A stretch of DNA of 64,000 nucleotides, taken from positions 32,806 to 96,805 of the forward strand of contig WTXG01000137.1 in the NCBI GenBank assembly GCA_022496185.1, written 5' to 3'. The notes under the pieces were generated by a model. It was not told where the DNA came from and searched no databases. It saw nothing but the letters and a program-made list of their open reading frames with translations. This stretch comes from Multifurca ochricompacta. Taxonomy: Eukaryota > Basidiomycota > Agaricomycetes > Russulales > Russulaceae. The position numbers were made by a program, and so were the translations under genes. Below are positions 35,908-48,078 of the stretch, piece by piece (the stretch's first letter is position 1; each line of letters opens with the position of its first letter).

Positions 35908-36116
35908 AGGACATTGACATCCATGTCACTGTCATCATCCTGTACTTCTTGTTGCAAGTGCTTCTGTTGCTTTTGAGTGCACTCCTTATCTGATTCATCT
36001 GATGATGATAACTCTATGGGCCATTTGGATCGAGCTCCTGGAACCTTTTTCTCTTGTTGCTTTTTTGTGAGTGCCTTAGACTGTGATGCTTGCTTGGATC
36101 TCATTGCAGATTTCAT
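32837..36116 (-). pseudogene. hAT I transposase (Ac-like, intron-containing; integrity uncertain)
   Basis: Start chosen at the ATG at 36116 (MKSAMRSKQASQSK). In order: a Lys-rich and Ser-rich N-terminus; an acidic region with about twelve consecutive Asp (35870-35915); a BED-like segment around 35570-35450 (SCCAHIRKHYDLY); the catalytic region with ISATADGWTVNTTKAGFLGV (about 34980), LDNTSNNT (about 34690) and CLSCHVVNLTNID (about 34540); and the C-terminal dimerisation domain (CEAFFSAGGEIATKCHAQLGAMRFE, about 33090-33000 as two blocks CEAFFSAGGE and MRFEELQVMKF) to the stop at 32837. Several GT-AG introns are likely, for example about 35790-35843. I saw no clear knock-out, but the exons were not all closed, so it could be intact. 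Confidence 0.7.
35870..35915. repeat. (ATC/GAT)n microsatellite coding poly-Asp
   Basis: An uninterrupted trinucleotide array inside the hAT I transposase. hAT F has a shorter array near 20256-20280 coding Asp at a different place in its transposase. Confidence 0.85.
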
Positions 36117-36279
36117 CCTAGTTGCTATGCTAGTAGATACAAGAATTGATGTATTACCGTGTATTACTGTAAGACAGACAGTGTTTGGTGTTTGGTAGTT
36201 TGTTTGTGCTTGGTAACCATTTGTCACTCGGACTTTTCATTTTTTCATTTTGTTGCCATTCAAATTACTACTACCATCC

Positions 36280-36480
36280 ACTCCAAACATGGTCTATATG
36301 TCTCACACACACTGATAAATTCGACAGGGCACTTGTTGAGACCTGGAAAGGTGACATGGACGACCTTATCATATCTGTATGTTTCAGTCTTGTCACAGCC
36401 ATTATCAGCACTAATAATCCTGCTCCAGCCCAACCACCAGGTCAGCTGAAGAGATGCAGGCCGATGCCACAAAGAACAAG
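36280..36480 (+). pseudogene. DUF6535-like gene fragment inside hAT I
   Basis: The plus strand codes DKFDRALVETWKGDMDDL followed by a hydrophobic stretch (IISVCFSLVTAIIS). This resembles the N-terminus of the DUF6535 family of Agaricomycete membrane proteins (W-K-x-D-M-D-x-L-L motif before the first membrane helix). Only this exon-like piece is present, and it lies upstream of the hAT I transposase on the opposite strand. It may be a captured host fragment. The assignment is from a remembered motif and needs a profile search. Confidence 0.4.
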
Positions 36481-36886
36481 AAGCTGACAGTCTTCAAGAT
36501 GACACAGCTGCACAAAACACAAAAACGTGGAGGTGCACTGTCCATGTCTCACCATTGACTATGCTTTGGTAGGTGTCGCCCACATTGTCAGAGCGATGAC
36601 GATGATAGCGATGACGACAATGATGACGATGATGACAATTACAACCTGGAAGAAAAGAAGACTCCATTCTCCATTATGTTGTGAGCTGGGCTGAGACCGG
36701 CTCGACAGCACCACCGCCGACCTCTGTCAAATTGACCAACCTCCTCCTCACCTCCACCCTCTTCAACCATCTCTACCTCAAGCCCTTTTCCCAAACAGTC
36801 TACCTCATCAACACAGCAGCCGAATACCCCAGCGCCAGGCTCGTCATCGACTGGACAAACTGCAACTTCGCTTTCAACCAAGGAAT

Positions 36887-37354
36887 GTGGGGTCTATGTC
36901 AGCGTTGACAGGGTGGGCTTGGGCTTGCAAGTGCGTCAGAGGAAGACAATTAAGAGGTCAATCAACACCTGGATGGAGGACAGATTCCCAAGGTGCATCC
37001 ACCCATGCATGCGCTCGACACTCCCACCTGGATGGAGGACGGATTCCTGAGGTGCGTCCACCCATGCATGCGCTTGACACTCCCACCTGGATGGAGGATG
37101 GCTTCCCAAGGTGCATCCACCCATGCATGCGCTCAACACTCCCGAACATGGGGTCTATGTCAGCATGGACAGGGTGGGCTTGGGCTTGCAAGTGCGTCGG
37201 AGGAAGACGATCAAGAGGTCAATCAACACCTGGATGGAGGACAGATTCCCGAGGTGCGTCCACCCATGCATGCACTCGACACTCCCACCTGGATGGAGGA
37301 TGGATTCCTGAGGTGCGTCTACCCATGCATGCACTTGACACTCCCAGCGCATGA
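36887..37354. repeat. Two-level tandem repeat (59-bp units within a ~258-bp superunit)
   Basis: A unit of about 59 bp (CACCTGGATGGAGGA... to GACACTCC) occurs three times from 36967 and twice from 37227. The superunit starting GGGGTCTATGTCAGC occurs at 36889 and about 37147. Units contain ATGCATGCGC-type palindromic cores. It is open in more than one plus-strand frame because the unit lacks stops, but there is no sign that it is a gene. Confidence 0.85.
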
Positions 37355-38445
37355 TAGACCATCAATACTCATAGACGTGCTGAGGGCTTTGCGATGGACT
37401 GGGCTGCTATCAAGGTATGGGATTTTTGAAGCATAAATAAGCATGGGTGAGTAACAGGGCATGACTTGGCTTTGTGTGACTAATACTTGCTTCAACCAGG
37501 ACCACTGCACCAGGTCTCAAACCTGTTGCATCCTTCACATGACATCATGCACCCATCACATCCGTCAAATGGCACCCTACAGAGGATTCAATCCTTGCAA
37601 CATCTGGAGCAGAAAGTCAAGTCAAGGTTTGGGTACACTAGGGCAACATGGCGTGCGCGTGATGCAGGATTTGGTAGCAAGGCAATTAGCATCACTGGGC
37701 TTACTGGGGCAAATTGCGGGTTCTAAGAGTTGTAATAGCCTGTATTAAGTACAAGAATTTGGTTCTGATATTAATGCTACTATGACTGTTCTGAAAGTAA
37801 CCTTATCCCTGGTCAACTAAGTCTGAAATGTGAGTGTGGAGTGATGTCTTAGTCTCCATCTCACTGGAAGGGGGTTAGGCCCCATCCAGTGTCCATACAG
37901 GAGTGCAATGCAACAAATTTAGGAGTCCTTGTGAAGTAAAAGTGAGAAATAATGTTACAGTGCTGTGTATGGGAGTCTTTTTTGGTGTGGTGCGAAAACC
38001 GGTAATGCGTCACTTTGCGTTTTCTTGTGTTTTTTTGTGTTTGTATAGATTTCATAACTGATTCTTGTCTCATTTTAGATCGGACACATGATCTGACCTG
38101 AAACTTTGTAGGATAGTAGTAATAGTAATATACTTTTTGTATAAGCAATGCTAAGTGTATCTGATTCCCTCAAGTCTTAAAAATGCACAATCTCCACATT
38201 CTGTGCAGCTGCAAAAACCGGTCTAGACCAGGACCAGAACTGCCCAAGACCGGTTTTAACCAGTCATATTGAGACTGGTTTTAACCGGTCCATAGACCGG
38301 AATTTAACCAATATTAACTGGTTAGTGATTTTTGGCAGGTTTCAGTTAAGGTTAAGGTCAAAATGAGACTCACCAAGACCGGTTCTGGTTCCGGTTATGG
38401 CCAAAAAAGGAAAAAAACTGGACCAAACCAGACCTTTAAACCCTA
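37355..38445. other. hAT I left-hand (5') non-coding arm
   Basis: No gene recognised. From about 37900 the sequence mirrors the other arm (GATCGGACACATGATCTGA, ACCGGTTTTAACC blocks). The last 230 bp are dense in CCGGT motifs in both orientations. Confidence 0.65.
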
Positions 38446-41400
38446 TTTAAAAATACCAGTACACTTTGAAACCAAACAGAAGACGGCCGACAGACGGATA
38501 CTGATTGACTCTGGAGCAACAGACAACTTCATCAGTCAATGACTCCAGAAAGCATTAGGATTGGGGACACAATTACTTCCCCAGGAGAAAAATATTTGGA
38601 ACATAGATGGAATGGCTAACAAAGCTGGAAAGATCACACATTGCTGTGATTCAGAAGTACAGGTTGGAGAATGGGCTAAGCAGCTCCAATTCCTCATCAC
38701 TGACCTAGGAGATGAAGACATGGTCTTGGGATATCCATGGCTGGCAGCATTTGAACCAAAAATCAACTGGGCCGAGGCAACTATGGACAAGGACTTTTAC
38801 CCAGTCATCATTATGTCCCTAGGATATGATTATGCTGCATGACACCCTCTCACCCATGCCATTGTCATGGGATCAGCCGTCACCTGGAATGACATGGAAC
38901 CTGTGGACCAGGTATACTGTTATGTCATGAAAGCATCAGAGCTGGCTCAGGCGGAAGCACAGAAAAACCCAGAAAAGACATTTGAAGAAGTAGTCCCTGC
39001 AGAATATCACCGACATTGGAAGGTCTTCTCAGAGGAAGAGTTGCAACGTTTCCCTCCCTCTCGGCCCTGGGATCACACCATTGACTTTGTTCCAGGTGCC
39101 CCGCAGTCAGTTGATTGCAAGATATACCTGTTGTCTCAGCCAGAAAAGGAGGCGCTTTCTACTTTCCTAGAGGAGCACTTGGCGAAAGGATACATATGAC
39201 CCTCTAACTTGCCCTATGCCTCACCCTTCTTCTTCATTAAAAAGAAGGATGGGAAGCTGCAACCGGTACAGGATTACAGACGGATTAATGAACTTACAGT
39301 GAAAAACAACTACCTGCTTCCTCTGATCTCGGAAATCATCAATAAGATGCGTGACAAGGCTTTATTTTCAAAGATGGACGTCCGCTGGGGCTATAACAAC
39401 ATCTGTATTCAAGAAGGTGACCAGCCCAAAGCCGCCTTTAAGACCAATCAAGGACTTTTTGAACCCAGTGTCATGTTCTTCAGCCTGACGAACTCACCTG
39501 CGACCTTCCAATCAATGATGAATCACATTTTCCGAGACCTGATCCTCACAGAAGAAGTAGTCGTATACATGGATGACATTCTAGTGGCCACAAGAAACAA
39601 CATTGATCATCACTGTACCCACATCCATGAAGTATTGGATATCCTAGCAAAACATGACCTCTACCTGAAGCCAGCCAAATGTTCCTTTGAACAAACCAGC
39701 ATCAAATACTTAGGTGTCATCCTGGAAGGTGGTCAAGTACACATGGATCCTGTAAAGGTGCAAGGCATTCAGGAATGGTCTACTCCTCGATGTACCAAAG
39801 ATGTCAGATCATTCATTGGATTCTGTAACTTTTACTGGCAATTTGTCAAGGGGTTTTCAGCCATAGCCAGACCACTCAACAATTTACTGAAAAAGGACAT
39901 ACCCTGGCACTGGGGAACATTACAACAAGAGGCCTTTGACCAAATAAAGATGATCATCAGCTCCGAACCTGTCCTTATTCAGCCAAACCTAGAAAAACCA
40001 TTTGAACTTGAGGTCGATGCCTCTATGTATGCAAATGGAGCTGTCCTTTCCCAATGAGATTATGCCAGAATCCTTCATCCAGTGGTGTTTTATTCAGAAA
40101 CCTTCTCGTCAGCAGAAAGAAACTATGACATCTGGGATAGAGAGCTATTGGCAATCGTGAAGGCATTGCAACATTGGCGACCGTATTTGGCTGGATCCCC
40201 GCACAGAACTATCATTTATACTGACCACTCCAACCTCTATTGGTGAGAACCCCATAAAATCAGCCGGCATGTCGCATGAGAGGTTCTAGAGCTTGAAGAG
40301 TACAATTTCACACTCAAACATCTCCCTGGAGCTCGCAATGCACAAGCAGATGCCTTGTCTAGACCAGCCAATAGCGATGAAGGGGAAGGCGACAATGATA
40401 ATATCATGGTATTACCAGAAGACGTTTTTACAAAAACAGTGGTTGTCAGCTTACATGACATGGATCTATGGGCCCAAGTAATGCAAAATATGAACCAAGA
40501 ATTGTGCAAATCTTGGGCAGAGCCACATAACATCAAAATGAAGAATGGCCTTTGGTGGAAAGACAGCGATCAATTGGTTGTCACTGGTGGTGACAACATT
40601 AAGAGGGGGGTGATCCATTTTCACCACAACCTTCCCTCTGCAGGACACCCCAGCATTGCAAACACTTATGCCCTTGCCAAACAAGACTACTGGTGGCCGA
40701 ACATGAAAAAGGATGTAGAAGCATACGTCAAGGGATGTGCGGAATGTCAGGCAAATAAAGTAAACACTCACCCAAAACTGCCAGCACTTTCACCCATCAC
40801 ACCAGTCGCAACAGCCCCTTTCCAGACCATTGCTATGGATTTTATCATCAAGCTGCCACAGTCACAGGGATACGATTCAATACTCACCATTATGGACTAT
40901 GATTATTCAAAAGCTGCTCTCTTCATCCCTTGCAATGAGACAATATCAGCAGAGGGAGTCGCTAAACTCTACCTGAACCACATCTATCGACACTATGGAC
41001 TCCCTCAGAAGATTATTTCCGACCGAGACCCACAGTTCGCATCTATGTTCACCCGGGCCCTCTGCAAATGTCTTGACATCCAACAGAATATTTCCACGGC
41101 ATATCACCCTCAGATGGATGGACAATCAGAACGAATGAACCAATGGCTAGAACAGTATCTTTGTTTCTGGCACAATGAAAGACAGAATGACTGGGCAGAG
41201 TGGCTGGCAACAGCAGAGTTTGCACACAACAGCTGGCTGAACAGGACAACCAAGACCTCCCCCTTCTCCCTTATAATGGGATGGAACCCCTGCATGACAT
41301 GGACAGATAAGCCTACCAATGTACCATTGGTCACGCAACGTATCAGCCAATGGGAGGAGATATGAGAATCAGCCAGTAGAAACCTTCAGAAGGCACAAAG

Positions 41401-41938
41401 GACCCTGGCCAAGAAGCCCACAAAGTTTATGCCCTATCAGGTCGGAGATCAAGTTTGGCTAGAGGGACGTAATATCCACACGTCGCACCCAACATCAAAA
41501 TTAGCTCCCAGATGCCATGGGCCCTTTTCAATTGAACAGAAGCTCTCGGATATCACATACAAACTGACATTACCCCCCACCTGGAAAATACACCCTGTGT
41601 TCCACGCTGGCCTTCTGACACCATACAAAGAAACTTCGATCCATGGACAGAACTTCCCACAACCCCCTCCCAAATTAGTTGATGGCAAACAAGAATGGGA
41701 GGTTGAGTGTATCGCTGATGCAAAATGGAAAGGCCAAGGGCACAAACACCAACTCCACTACCTGATCAAATGGAAGGGATTCCCCAACGTTGACAACTCA
41801 TGGGAATCTGCTGTGGACGTCTTTGCGCCCAAGCTCATAGAAGACTTCTATAGATGCCACCCTGAAGCAGATAAAGAGCAGACCACGATATGCACTACCG
41901 GACAACTGCCCTCCCCACAATCACTTCGAATCCAGCCC
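38446..41938 (+). pseudogene. pol: D3 Pol (protease-RT-RNase H-integrase-chromodomain)
   Basis: Protease DSGATDNF (about 38507), RT with [10 protein letters not shown] and the YMDD box (about 39565), RNase H, integrase (CAECQ zinc domain, SDRDPQFAS, YHPQMDGQSER) and chromodomain (LHYLIKWKGFPNVDNSWES, about 41755). TGA stops at 38540, 38840, 39197, 40055, 40244, 40277 and 41363 lie in one continuing frame; several stand where relatives have Arg. The frame after the chromodomain has no stop before the third ORF, so in this copy the two are fused. Inactive. Confidence 0.9.
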
Positions 41939-43128
41939 ATGTCTCCCTCCAGCGTCCACACCTCTGCTGCCATTGATGCATTTCCCCTACTTTCTCCTCT
42001 GCATCCTCCTTCTCACCCACTATCTCCTATTGACTACAATGCCGCTGCCGAAGTGGCCAAAAGGATCAAAGCCTCCAATGTCAATGAGGATTTTGATCTG
42101 CCCGAACACCCCCATCCCAATGACCTGATCGATGTCAACTTCAGCAATGAAGCCCCCAAATTCCCTTTCTTCCCGAACAATCCTGGGTCCCAATTTTATT
42201 TCCCACTCATGATCCTGACGTCTAGAAACAATGGCACCACTGAAGTGGCCAAGTATATCTACTACACCAACGAAGGTATGGATGTAGCTGGGTGTTTGGA
42301 AAAAGGAGGGCCAGTCTATGGGGCCCCAGTATACTTAGAAGAAAAGAAAGTTGACTGGCTTCACTACATCTTGGGGCCAGAACATCTACAGCACCTTTCG
42401 GCCCACAACCCTCACACCTTCGCCATCAACAAGGTGCTTAGAGATCTACACATGCCGCAACTGACCACTGAAGTCGCATGGTTGCGTAAGTTCCAGGCGC
42501 TCAGGGACAACTTAGAGATGCAACGCCACGACTATGAATGACAAATGGTGAGGATCAACTGAGGGGTCTTTGACATAGAACACCACCTGGCAAGCATTAG
42601 GACAAGACTGGAGTTAGGGGAGGCATACCAAATCATATCTGAATGGTACGCAGACATTTTTGCCCAACCCCTTCTCTGTCGCCACCTCGACCTGGCACCC
42701 CAGCTCAACCCACATGTCTTCGAAATGCCACGCCTTCACGAAAACCCCGACAGTAAGCTTTGCTGGCGTTGCGACAGCAAGCATCACCTCAGCTGGTGTT
42801 GTCCTACAGCCAAGAAATGATGCTGACACTGCCAGAGCACCTCACACTGGAGCCACCAGTGCCTATTTCGACGGCTCACACAGGCCCCCACTGTCCAGAA
42901 TCCCTCAGGTTGGTGTGGCAAATGTCTCTCCCACAATGCCAGCCATCGAGAAATCGATTGCCATGTTTACAACGGTTGCTTTCGATGTGGGAGACAGGGC
43001 CCTATGGCTTTTTACAAACACACATTTGCCCCACAGATGAGAAGAAGGAAAACTACGATGCGGACCACTACACTGTAGCCGATGACTACCTCTCCCTGGT
43101 ACAGGATGACAATGGTATGCCGATCTAG
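41939..43128 (+). pseudogene. D3 third ORF (zinc-knuckle protein)
   Basis: Met at 41939 (MSPSSVHTSAAIDAF), in frame with the chromodomain upstream. Conserved blocks are APKFPFFPNNPGS, AKYIYYTNEGMDVAGC and PVYLEEKK; then a helical region with TGA stops at 42539 and 42558; then CWRCDSKHHLSWCC, a second knuckle damaged by TGA codons near 42817, and WCGKCLSHNASHREIDC, ending DDYLSLVQDDNGMPI. Conservation of the same architecture in this divergent subfamily suggests the ORF was under selection while the family was active. Confidence 0.72.
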
Positions 43129-43160
43129 CTGGCTCTGCTAGGACTTAGAGAGGGGGTAAT

Positions 43161-43753
43161 GTTATGAACCCCACTACATTGTCCTGTCCCTTTTTCTTTC
43201 CACATGACATGCCATTTGGTCCTGTTTGTCCTATGTTGATCATGTCCATGACCCCCTTTGTACACATTTGTTCCTTATCTCTGACCTGGGCTGTGCTTAT
43301 CTCTGACTCATACTCTACATAAGAACTCTTACGTATTTTCCCACCAGAATCGCGACTATACCAGATTCATCTACGTATATTCTCACCTGGCCCACCCTGA
43401 CTCCATTCTCTATATGGATAGATTACAACTTCATTGATGCATCTAGTATGATACTCCAATTCAGACTCTGACTCTGTTATGTATATAAGACCTATGTAGA
43501 TAGCTCTGTACAGCTCAGACTCAACTTCTTAATCGACTTGGTGCATTACCTTCTGGGTGATCTCTAAGACCCGACTCTCAAATCATCTCAGTGCTTCTGG
43601 CACTCTTCCACTCACCAGTACTGAGGGATTAGCTCCTTGGTATTGACTTCTCACCCGATCTCCATGTACTTGAAAGACAGTGCACACTTGACTTCATAGT
43701 TTCGCTATGCGACTTGTCACACATCGTGCTGAACACCTGCACCAGGCGTTACA
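43161..43753 (+). repeat. D3 3' LTR (diverged family A)
   Basis: 593 bp, TGTTATGAACCCC...GGCGTTACA, preceded by the polypurine tract AGAGAGGGGGTAA. A TATATAAG box lies near 43482. It is clearly more diverged than the other A LTRs. Confidence 0.88.
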
Positions 43754-43917
43754 CATGGGGATGGGAGCAGGGCATGTGATGGGTCCCAGGATGGAGACAT
43801 AATCAGGAAGTGTAGAGTGGGTGGTAAAGAGGGGTCCTTGTTAGGGAGGGTAAAGAAAATGGGGTTACTTGGCAGAGGTTGTAACATCACCCCCTCTTCT
43901 GGTTCTAGCAGACTTGG

Positions 43918-45116
43918 CTAGAAGCAACTCATACCATCATCATCCTGCACCAAGTCCAAATAATTGTCAGCTACATTATGATCATCCAAGGTGTAATTCT
44001 CCTTGTCTGAATCTTGGGGACATCTGTGGGTGCAGAGGAACCCATAGGGGCTGCGCTGGCCACACGAGTGACACAAGTCATGGACAGGACAGTCCAGCTC
44101 ATGGTGTCCTAAATTATGGTGGAGGCACTTGCCACACCACCCAGATGGATTGATGATCATCAGGGCAACTCCTACATGGCAGAAGATACAGAATCAGCTC
44201 CAGTGAAGATTGCTATGACAGTGATGGCACCACTTGTGGTTGAGGGGACAGTTCCAGCTGATATGGTACTTACTGTCACATCGCCAGCATGTCTCTCCAT
44301 GGGGGTTCTTGTGCATGTGCAGCATTTTGAACCGATTTGGCAGTAATGTTGGAGCAGCCCCCAGCAATTGTGGGGGGAGGGGTCATGCATATGTGTCAGC
44401 ATACCTTTCAGCAATGGTTTGGTACACATCCCCCTTTTCCAATCTCTTCTGGATCTCTACCAGTTCCTGCTCTACCTGGAACATTCCATTGGTCAACCTC
44501 ACCATCATCTTTGCATGTTCTTTATACTGCCTGTTGAGTGTTGTGCATAGCATCAAGTTCTTCCGCAGTCTCATCACTTCAGCTTTGAGATGCAGAAGTC
44601 ACATGTCATTCAACACCTCGTCGATTGCAAAGGCTCAAGAGTTGTCAGCAGCCAGGTGCCCAAGCTGTTCATCAGTCATTGTGTGGTGGAGGCGACCCAT
44701 GTACCTTTCCTCTAAATAAACTGGGGCCCCATAGACAGGGCTGTCCTTCTTCATGCACCCAGCTACATCCATTCCTCCATTGGTGTAAAAGATGTATTTG
44801 GCTATGGCAACTGTTCTGTCAGCCATGGTGATCTCGAGGGGAAATACATTGACAAGTTCAGGTTATTGGCAAAGAATGGGAATTCTGGAACTTCATCATC
44901 TAACTCCATACCCAACAGGTCATTTGGGTGTGGTTCTTCACAATGATCAAAGTTGTTGTTGGGGTTGGGGGATTGGTTCTTAACTCATGCCTCAGTGGCT
45001 TCATAGTCAATAGGTGAGGAGGGGCATGTAGAGGGGTGAGTGGATGGGAAATTCTCGACAACTACTGTGGGGGAGGTGAAGGCATCAATGGCAGCATTGG
45101 CAGCAATGAAAGACAT
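43918..45116 (-). pseudogene. D4 third ORF (zinc-knuckle protein)
   Basis: ATG at 45116 (MSFIAANAAIDAF). The N-terminal domain and helical region are recognisable, with stops (for example at about 44985 and 44633). The knuckle region 44160-43918 reads WCGKCLHHNLGHHELDC and the following Cys-rich segment, ending LVQDDDGMSCF. Same protein as in D1, D2, D3 and D5. Confidence 0.7.
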
Positions 45117-45188
45117 GATAGATTGTGTGGTGTTAGAATGTTGCTGGAAGAGCATGTACTGGGGAAGTTGGGTCTGAGGGTCGTCCTT

Positions 45189-47600
45189 TTAACTATCCTT
45201 GGGTGCCTCTGGGTGTTGGTTGTGGAACTCTGAGATAAGGACTGGGGCAAAGATATTCCTGGCTGGTTCCCACAAGTTGTCAGAGTCTGGGAATCCTTTC
45301 CACTTGACAAGGTAATGCAGTTTATGCCCTCGGCCTTTACATAGGGAGTCTAGAATCTGCTCCACTTCCCATTCTGCTTCTCCATTGATCAATTCAGGAG
45401 GGGGCCTTGGGAAGTTTTCCCCATGCAGGGGTGTTTCTTTGTAGGGTGTCAGTAGTTTGGCATGGAAGACCAGATGGATTCTCCATGTGGGTGGAAGCTC
45501 AAGTTCATATGACACATCTGACAGCTTCCTCATTATCTTGAAAGGCCTGTGACATCTGGGTGCTAGTTTGGCTGATGGGTGTGACATATGAATGTTCTTC
45601 CCTTCCAACCACACAAGGTCATTGGTCTGATAAGGTGTGAACTTTGAAGGCTTCTCTGATAGGGTCTTTTGTGCTTTCAGCAGATTCTCATTGGCCAATT
45701 TCCTGATCTCTTCCCATTGGCTGATATGCTGCACAGCTGATGGGATGTTTGTGGGTTTATTGGCCCAGGTGGTTTGTGGCATCCATCCCATGATAAGTGA
45801 GAATGGGGAGGTCTTAGTAGTGCCATTGGGCCAAGAGTTATGAGCAAATTCCACAGTTGCCAGCCAGTCAGCCCAGTCATCCTGTCGTCCATTGCACCAG
45901 AACTGAAGATATTGTTCTAGCCACTGGTTCATCCTTTCTGATTGTCCGTCAGTCTGTGGATGATAGGCTGTCAAGATATTCTGGGTTATATCCAGGACTT
46001 TACAAAGTGCTTTAGCAAATGTGGAGGTGAAGCATGGGTCACAGTCAGAAATGATCTTTTCAGGGAGACCATAGTGTCTGTAGACATGATCCAGGTAAAG
46101 TTTGGCCACTCCTTCTGCTGTGATGGATTCATTGCAGGGTATAAACAATGCTGCTTTGGAACAGTTGTGGTCTGTGATGGTCAGAATGGAATCAAAGCCT
46201 CTGGAGGTGGGGAGTTTGACAATGAAGTCCATGGCAATGGTCTGAAATGGCAGTGAGGTTGTGGGTGTAATGGGGAATGGTGCTGGTGGTTGTGGGTGCA
46301 TGTTTACTTTATTGGCCTGGCAAGCTGCACATCCCTTTACATAGTCTTCAATGTCTCTCTTCATGTTGGGCCACCAATAGTCTCATTTGGCAAGAGTGTA
46401 AGTGTTGGTGATGCCTGGGTGACTGGCAGAGGGTGAGTCATGGTGAAAATGGATCACCCCCCTCTTAATGTTGTTGCCACTGGTGACAATGAGGCAATCT
46501 CTGTCCTTCCACCAGAGGCCATCAATCTTTTTCAGACCATGTGCATCTGCCCAGGATTGACAGAGCTGTTGATTCATATTCTGTGATACCTGGGCCCAGA
46601 GGTCCATATCATGGAGACTGATGACTGCCTGTCATGTGAAAACTTCTTCAGGGAGGACTGTGATGTTATCATTGTCTTCCTCCCCACTGTGCATGTCTGG
46701 TTGCCATGACAGGGCATCTGCTCATGCATTGTGACTCCCTGCAATGTGCTTCAGAGTGAAGTTGTACTCTTCCAATTCCAGAACCTCTCGTGCCACACAT
46801 CAACTAATCTTATGAGGTTCCTTCCAGTACAGAAGGTTAGAATGGTTGGTGTGGATGATGGTTTTATGTGAGGTTCCAGCCAGATAGGGACACCAGTGAC
46901 ACAAGGCTTTAACAATGGCTAACAGTTCCCGGTCCCAGATATCATAATTTTGTTCGGCAGGGGATAATGTTTCCAAGTAAAAGGCAACTGGGTGAAGAAG
47001 TCCCGTGGTGTCCCTTTGGTTCAATACTGCTCCATTCACAAAGTGGGATGCATCGACTTCGAGCTCAAATGGTTTTCCCAGATCTGGCTGTAGGAGGATG
47101 GGTTCTGAGCTGATGATGTCTCTGATCTTTTCAAATGCCTGTTGCTGATCTTTTCCCCAGTACCAAGGGACATCTTTCTTAAGCAGGTCATTGAGTGGTC
47201 ATGCAATTCCCAAAAATCCTCGTATGAAGCATTGATAGAAATTACAGAATCCTATGAAGTACTGCACCTCTTTGATGTTTGCAGGTATGGGCCACTCCCA
47301 AATTCCTTGTACCTTCACAGGATCCATCTGTACCTGTCCCCTTTTCAAGATGATGCCTAGATATTTGATGCTGGGCTGTTCAAATGAGCACTTTGCTGGC
47401 TTAAGGTATAGATCATGTTCATGTAGGATGTCCAATACCTGATGCACTCATTCATGGTGATGGGCCAAGTTGTCTGTGGTCACTACTAATATATCATCCA
47501 TGTATACCACGACTTCACCAGTGAGGGTAAGGTCCTGGAATATATGATTCATCATGGATTGAAAGGTGGCAGGTGAGTTGGTGAGGCCAAAGAACATGAC
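45189..47600 (-). pseudogene. pol: D4 Pol, partial (RT end, RNase H, integrase, chromodomain)
   Basis: The longest open part (46364-45189) holds the integrase zinc domain (CAACQ), core (SDCDPCFTS, YHPQTDGQSER) and chromodomain (LHYLVKWKGFPDSDNLWEP). RNase H and RT pieces at 46383-47600 are separated by stops such as the TGA near 46383 and 47448. The YMDD box is at about 47490. Confidence 0.9.
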
Positions 47601-48078
47601 TGTTACATCCAGTGCAGGATGTTCCACATGACTTGTGTGACAGCATTATTCATGTATACAGATAAGAAACCAATAAGGCTTCTTGGAGTCAATGGGATGA
47701 GTCAAAGTCAAAGGGGGCTGTTCCCTAAGATGATGTTGAGCGGAGAAGTGCCGAAAGCACTGAGACAGACAAGTCAGAGGATTCAAGGGGAAGTCCAGAA
47801 GATGAACACCAATGTATTCAATAAGTCGAGTCTGAGGTCTACAGTGTAGCTACAGCAGACTTATATACGTAATCGAATGGGCATCTATGAGATAAGGATA
47901 GCAGAGTCAGGTGGGCCCAAATATATGAAAGCGGAGGGCATAAAGCCTGGCTTCTGATAGGGAATTAAGTAAGTGTCCGGTCTTAGAGATAAAGAGATAA
48001 GGAGATAACAAGGTAAAAAAAGACAAGCATGGAGCCAACAAATGTAAGGCAGGTCACAGAGATGGAAGCAGGGCACGT
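47601..48078 (-). repeat. LTR A fragment in the D4 RT, cut by D5
   Basis: The first 478 bp (plus reading) of an LTR A starting TGTTACATCCAGTGC. The remainder should lie beyond D5 but is not found there, so the far side has been lost or rearranged. Confidence 0.8.

Larger units (their letters stand above)
31701..38445 (-). mobile_element. hAT I DNA transposon (6.7 kb)
   Basis: The ends are good inverted repeats: TAGGGTTTAAAGGT at 31701, and its complement ending ACCTTTAAACCCTA at 38445. It encodes an Ac-like transposase on minus (36116-32837). The flanking 8-mers (TTGGCATC left, TTTAAAAA right) do not match, and the flanks are different gypsy copies on opposite strands. It is therefore probably a recombinant between two hAT I copies. 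Subterminal inverted motifs rich in ACCGGTCTTAACCGG occur on both sides. Confidence 0.88.
38446..43753 (+). mobile_element. Ty3/gypsy D3, 5' truncated (plus strand)
   Basis: Starts abruptly in the protease leader after the hAT I terminus. Pol, chromodomain, third ORF and a 3' LTR (43161-43753) follow. It is a more diverged subfamily than D1, D2, D4 and D5. It is inserted in the 3' LTR of D4, whose remaining part starts at 43754. Confidence 0.9.
43754..47600 (-). mobile_element. Ty3/gypsy D4, 3' half only
   Basis: Part of a 3' LTR (43754-43886, cut by D3), the third ORF, chromodomain, integrase, RNase H and the RT down to the VMFFGL block. It is truncated at 47600 by an LTR A fragment. Confidence 0.88.

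Noticed and set aside
36887..37436. Long plus-strand ORFs through the minisatellite
   Set aside because: Open because the repeat unit lacks stops; open in more than one frame and on both strands.
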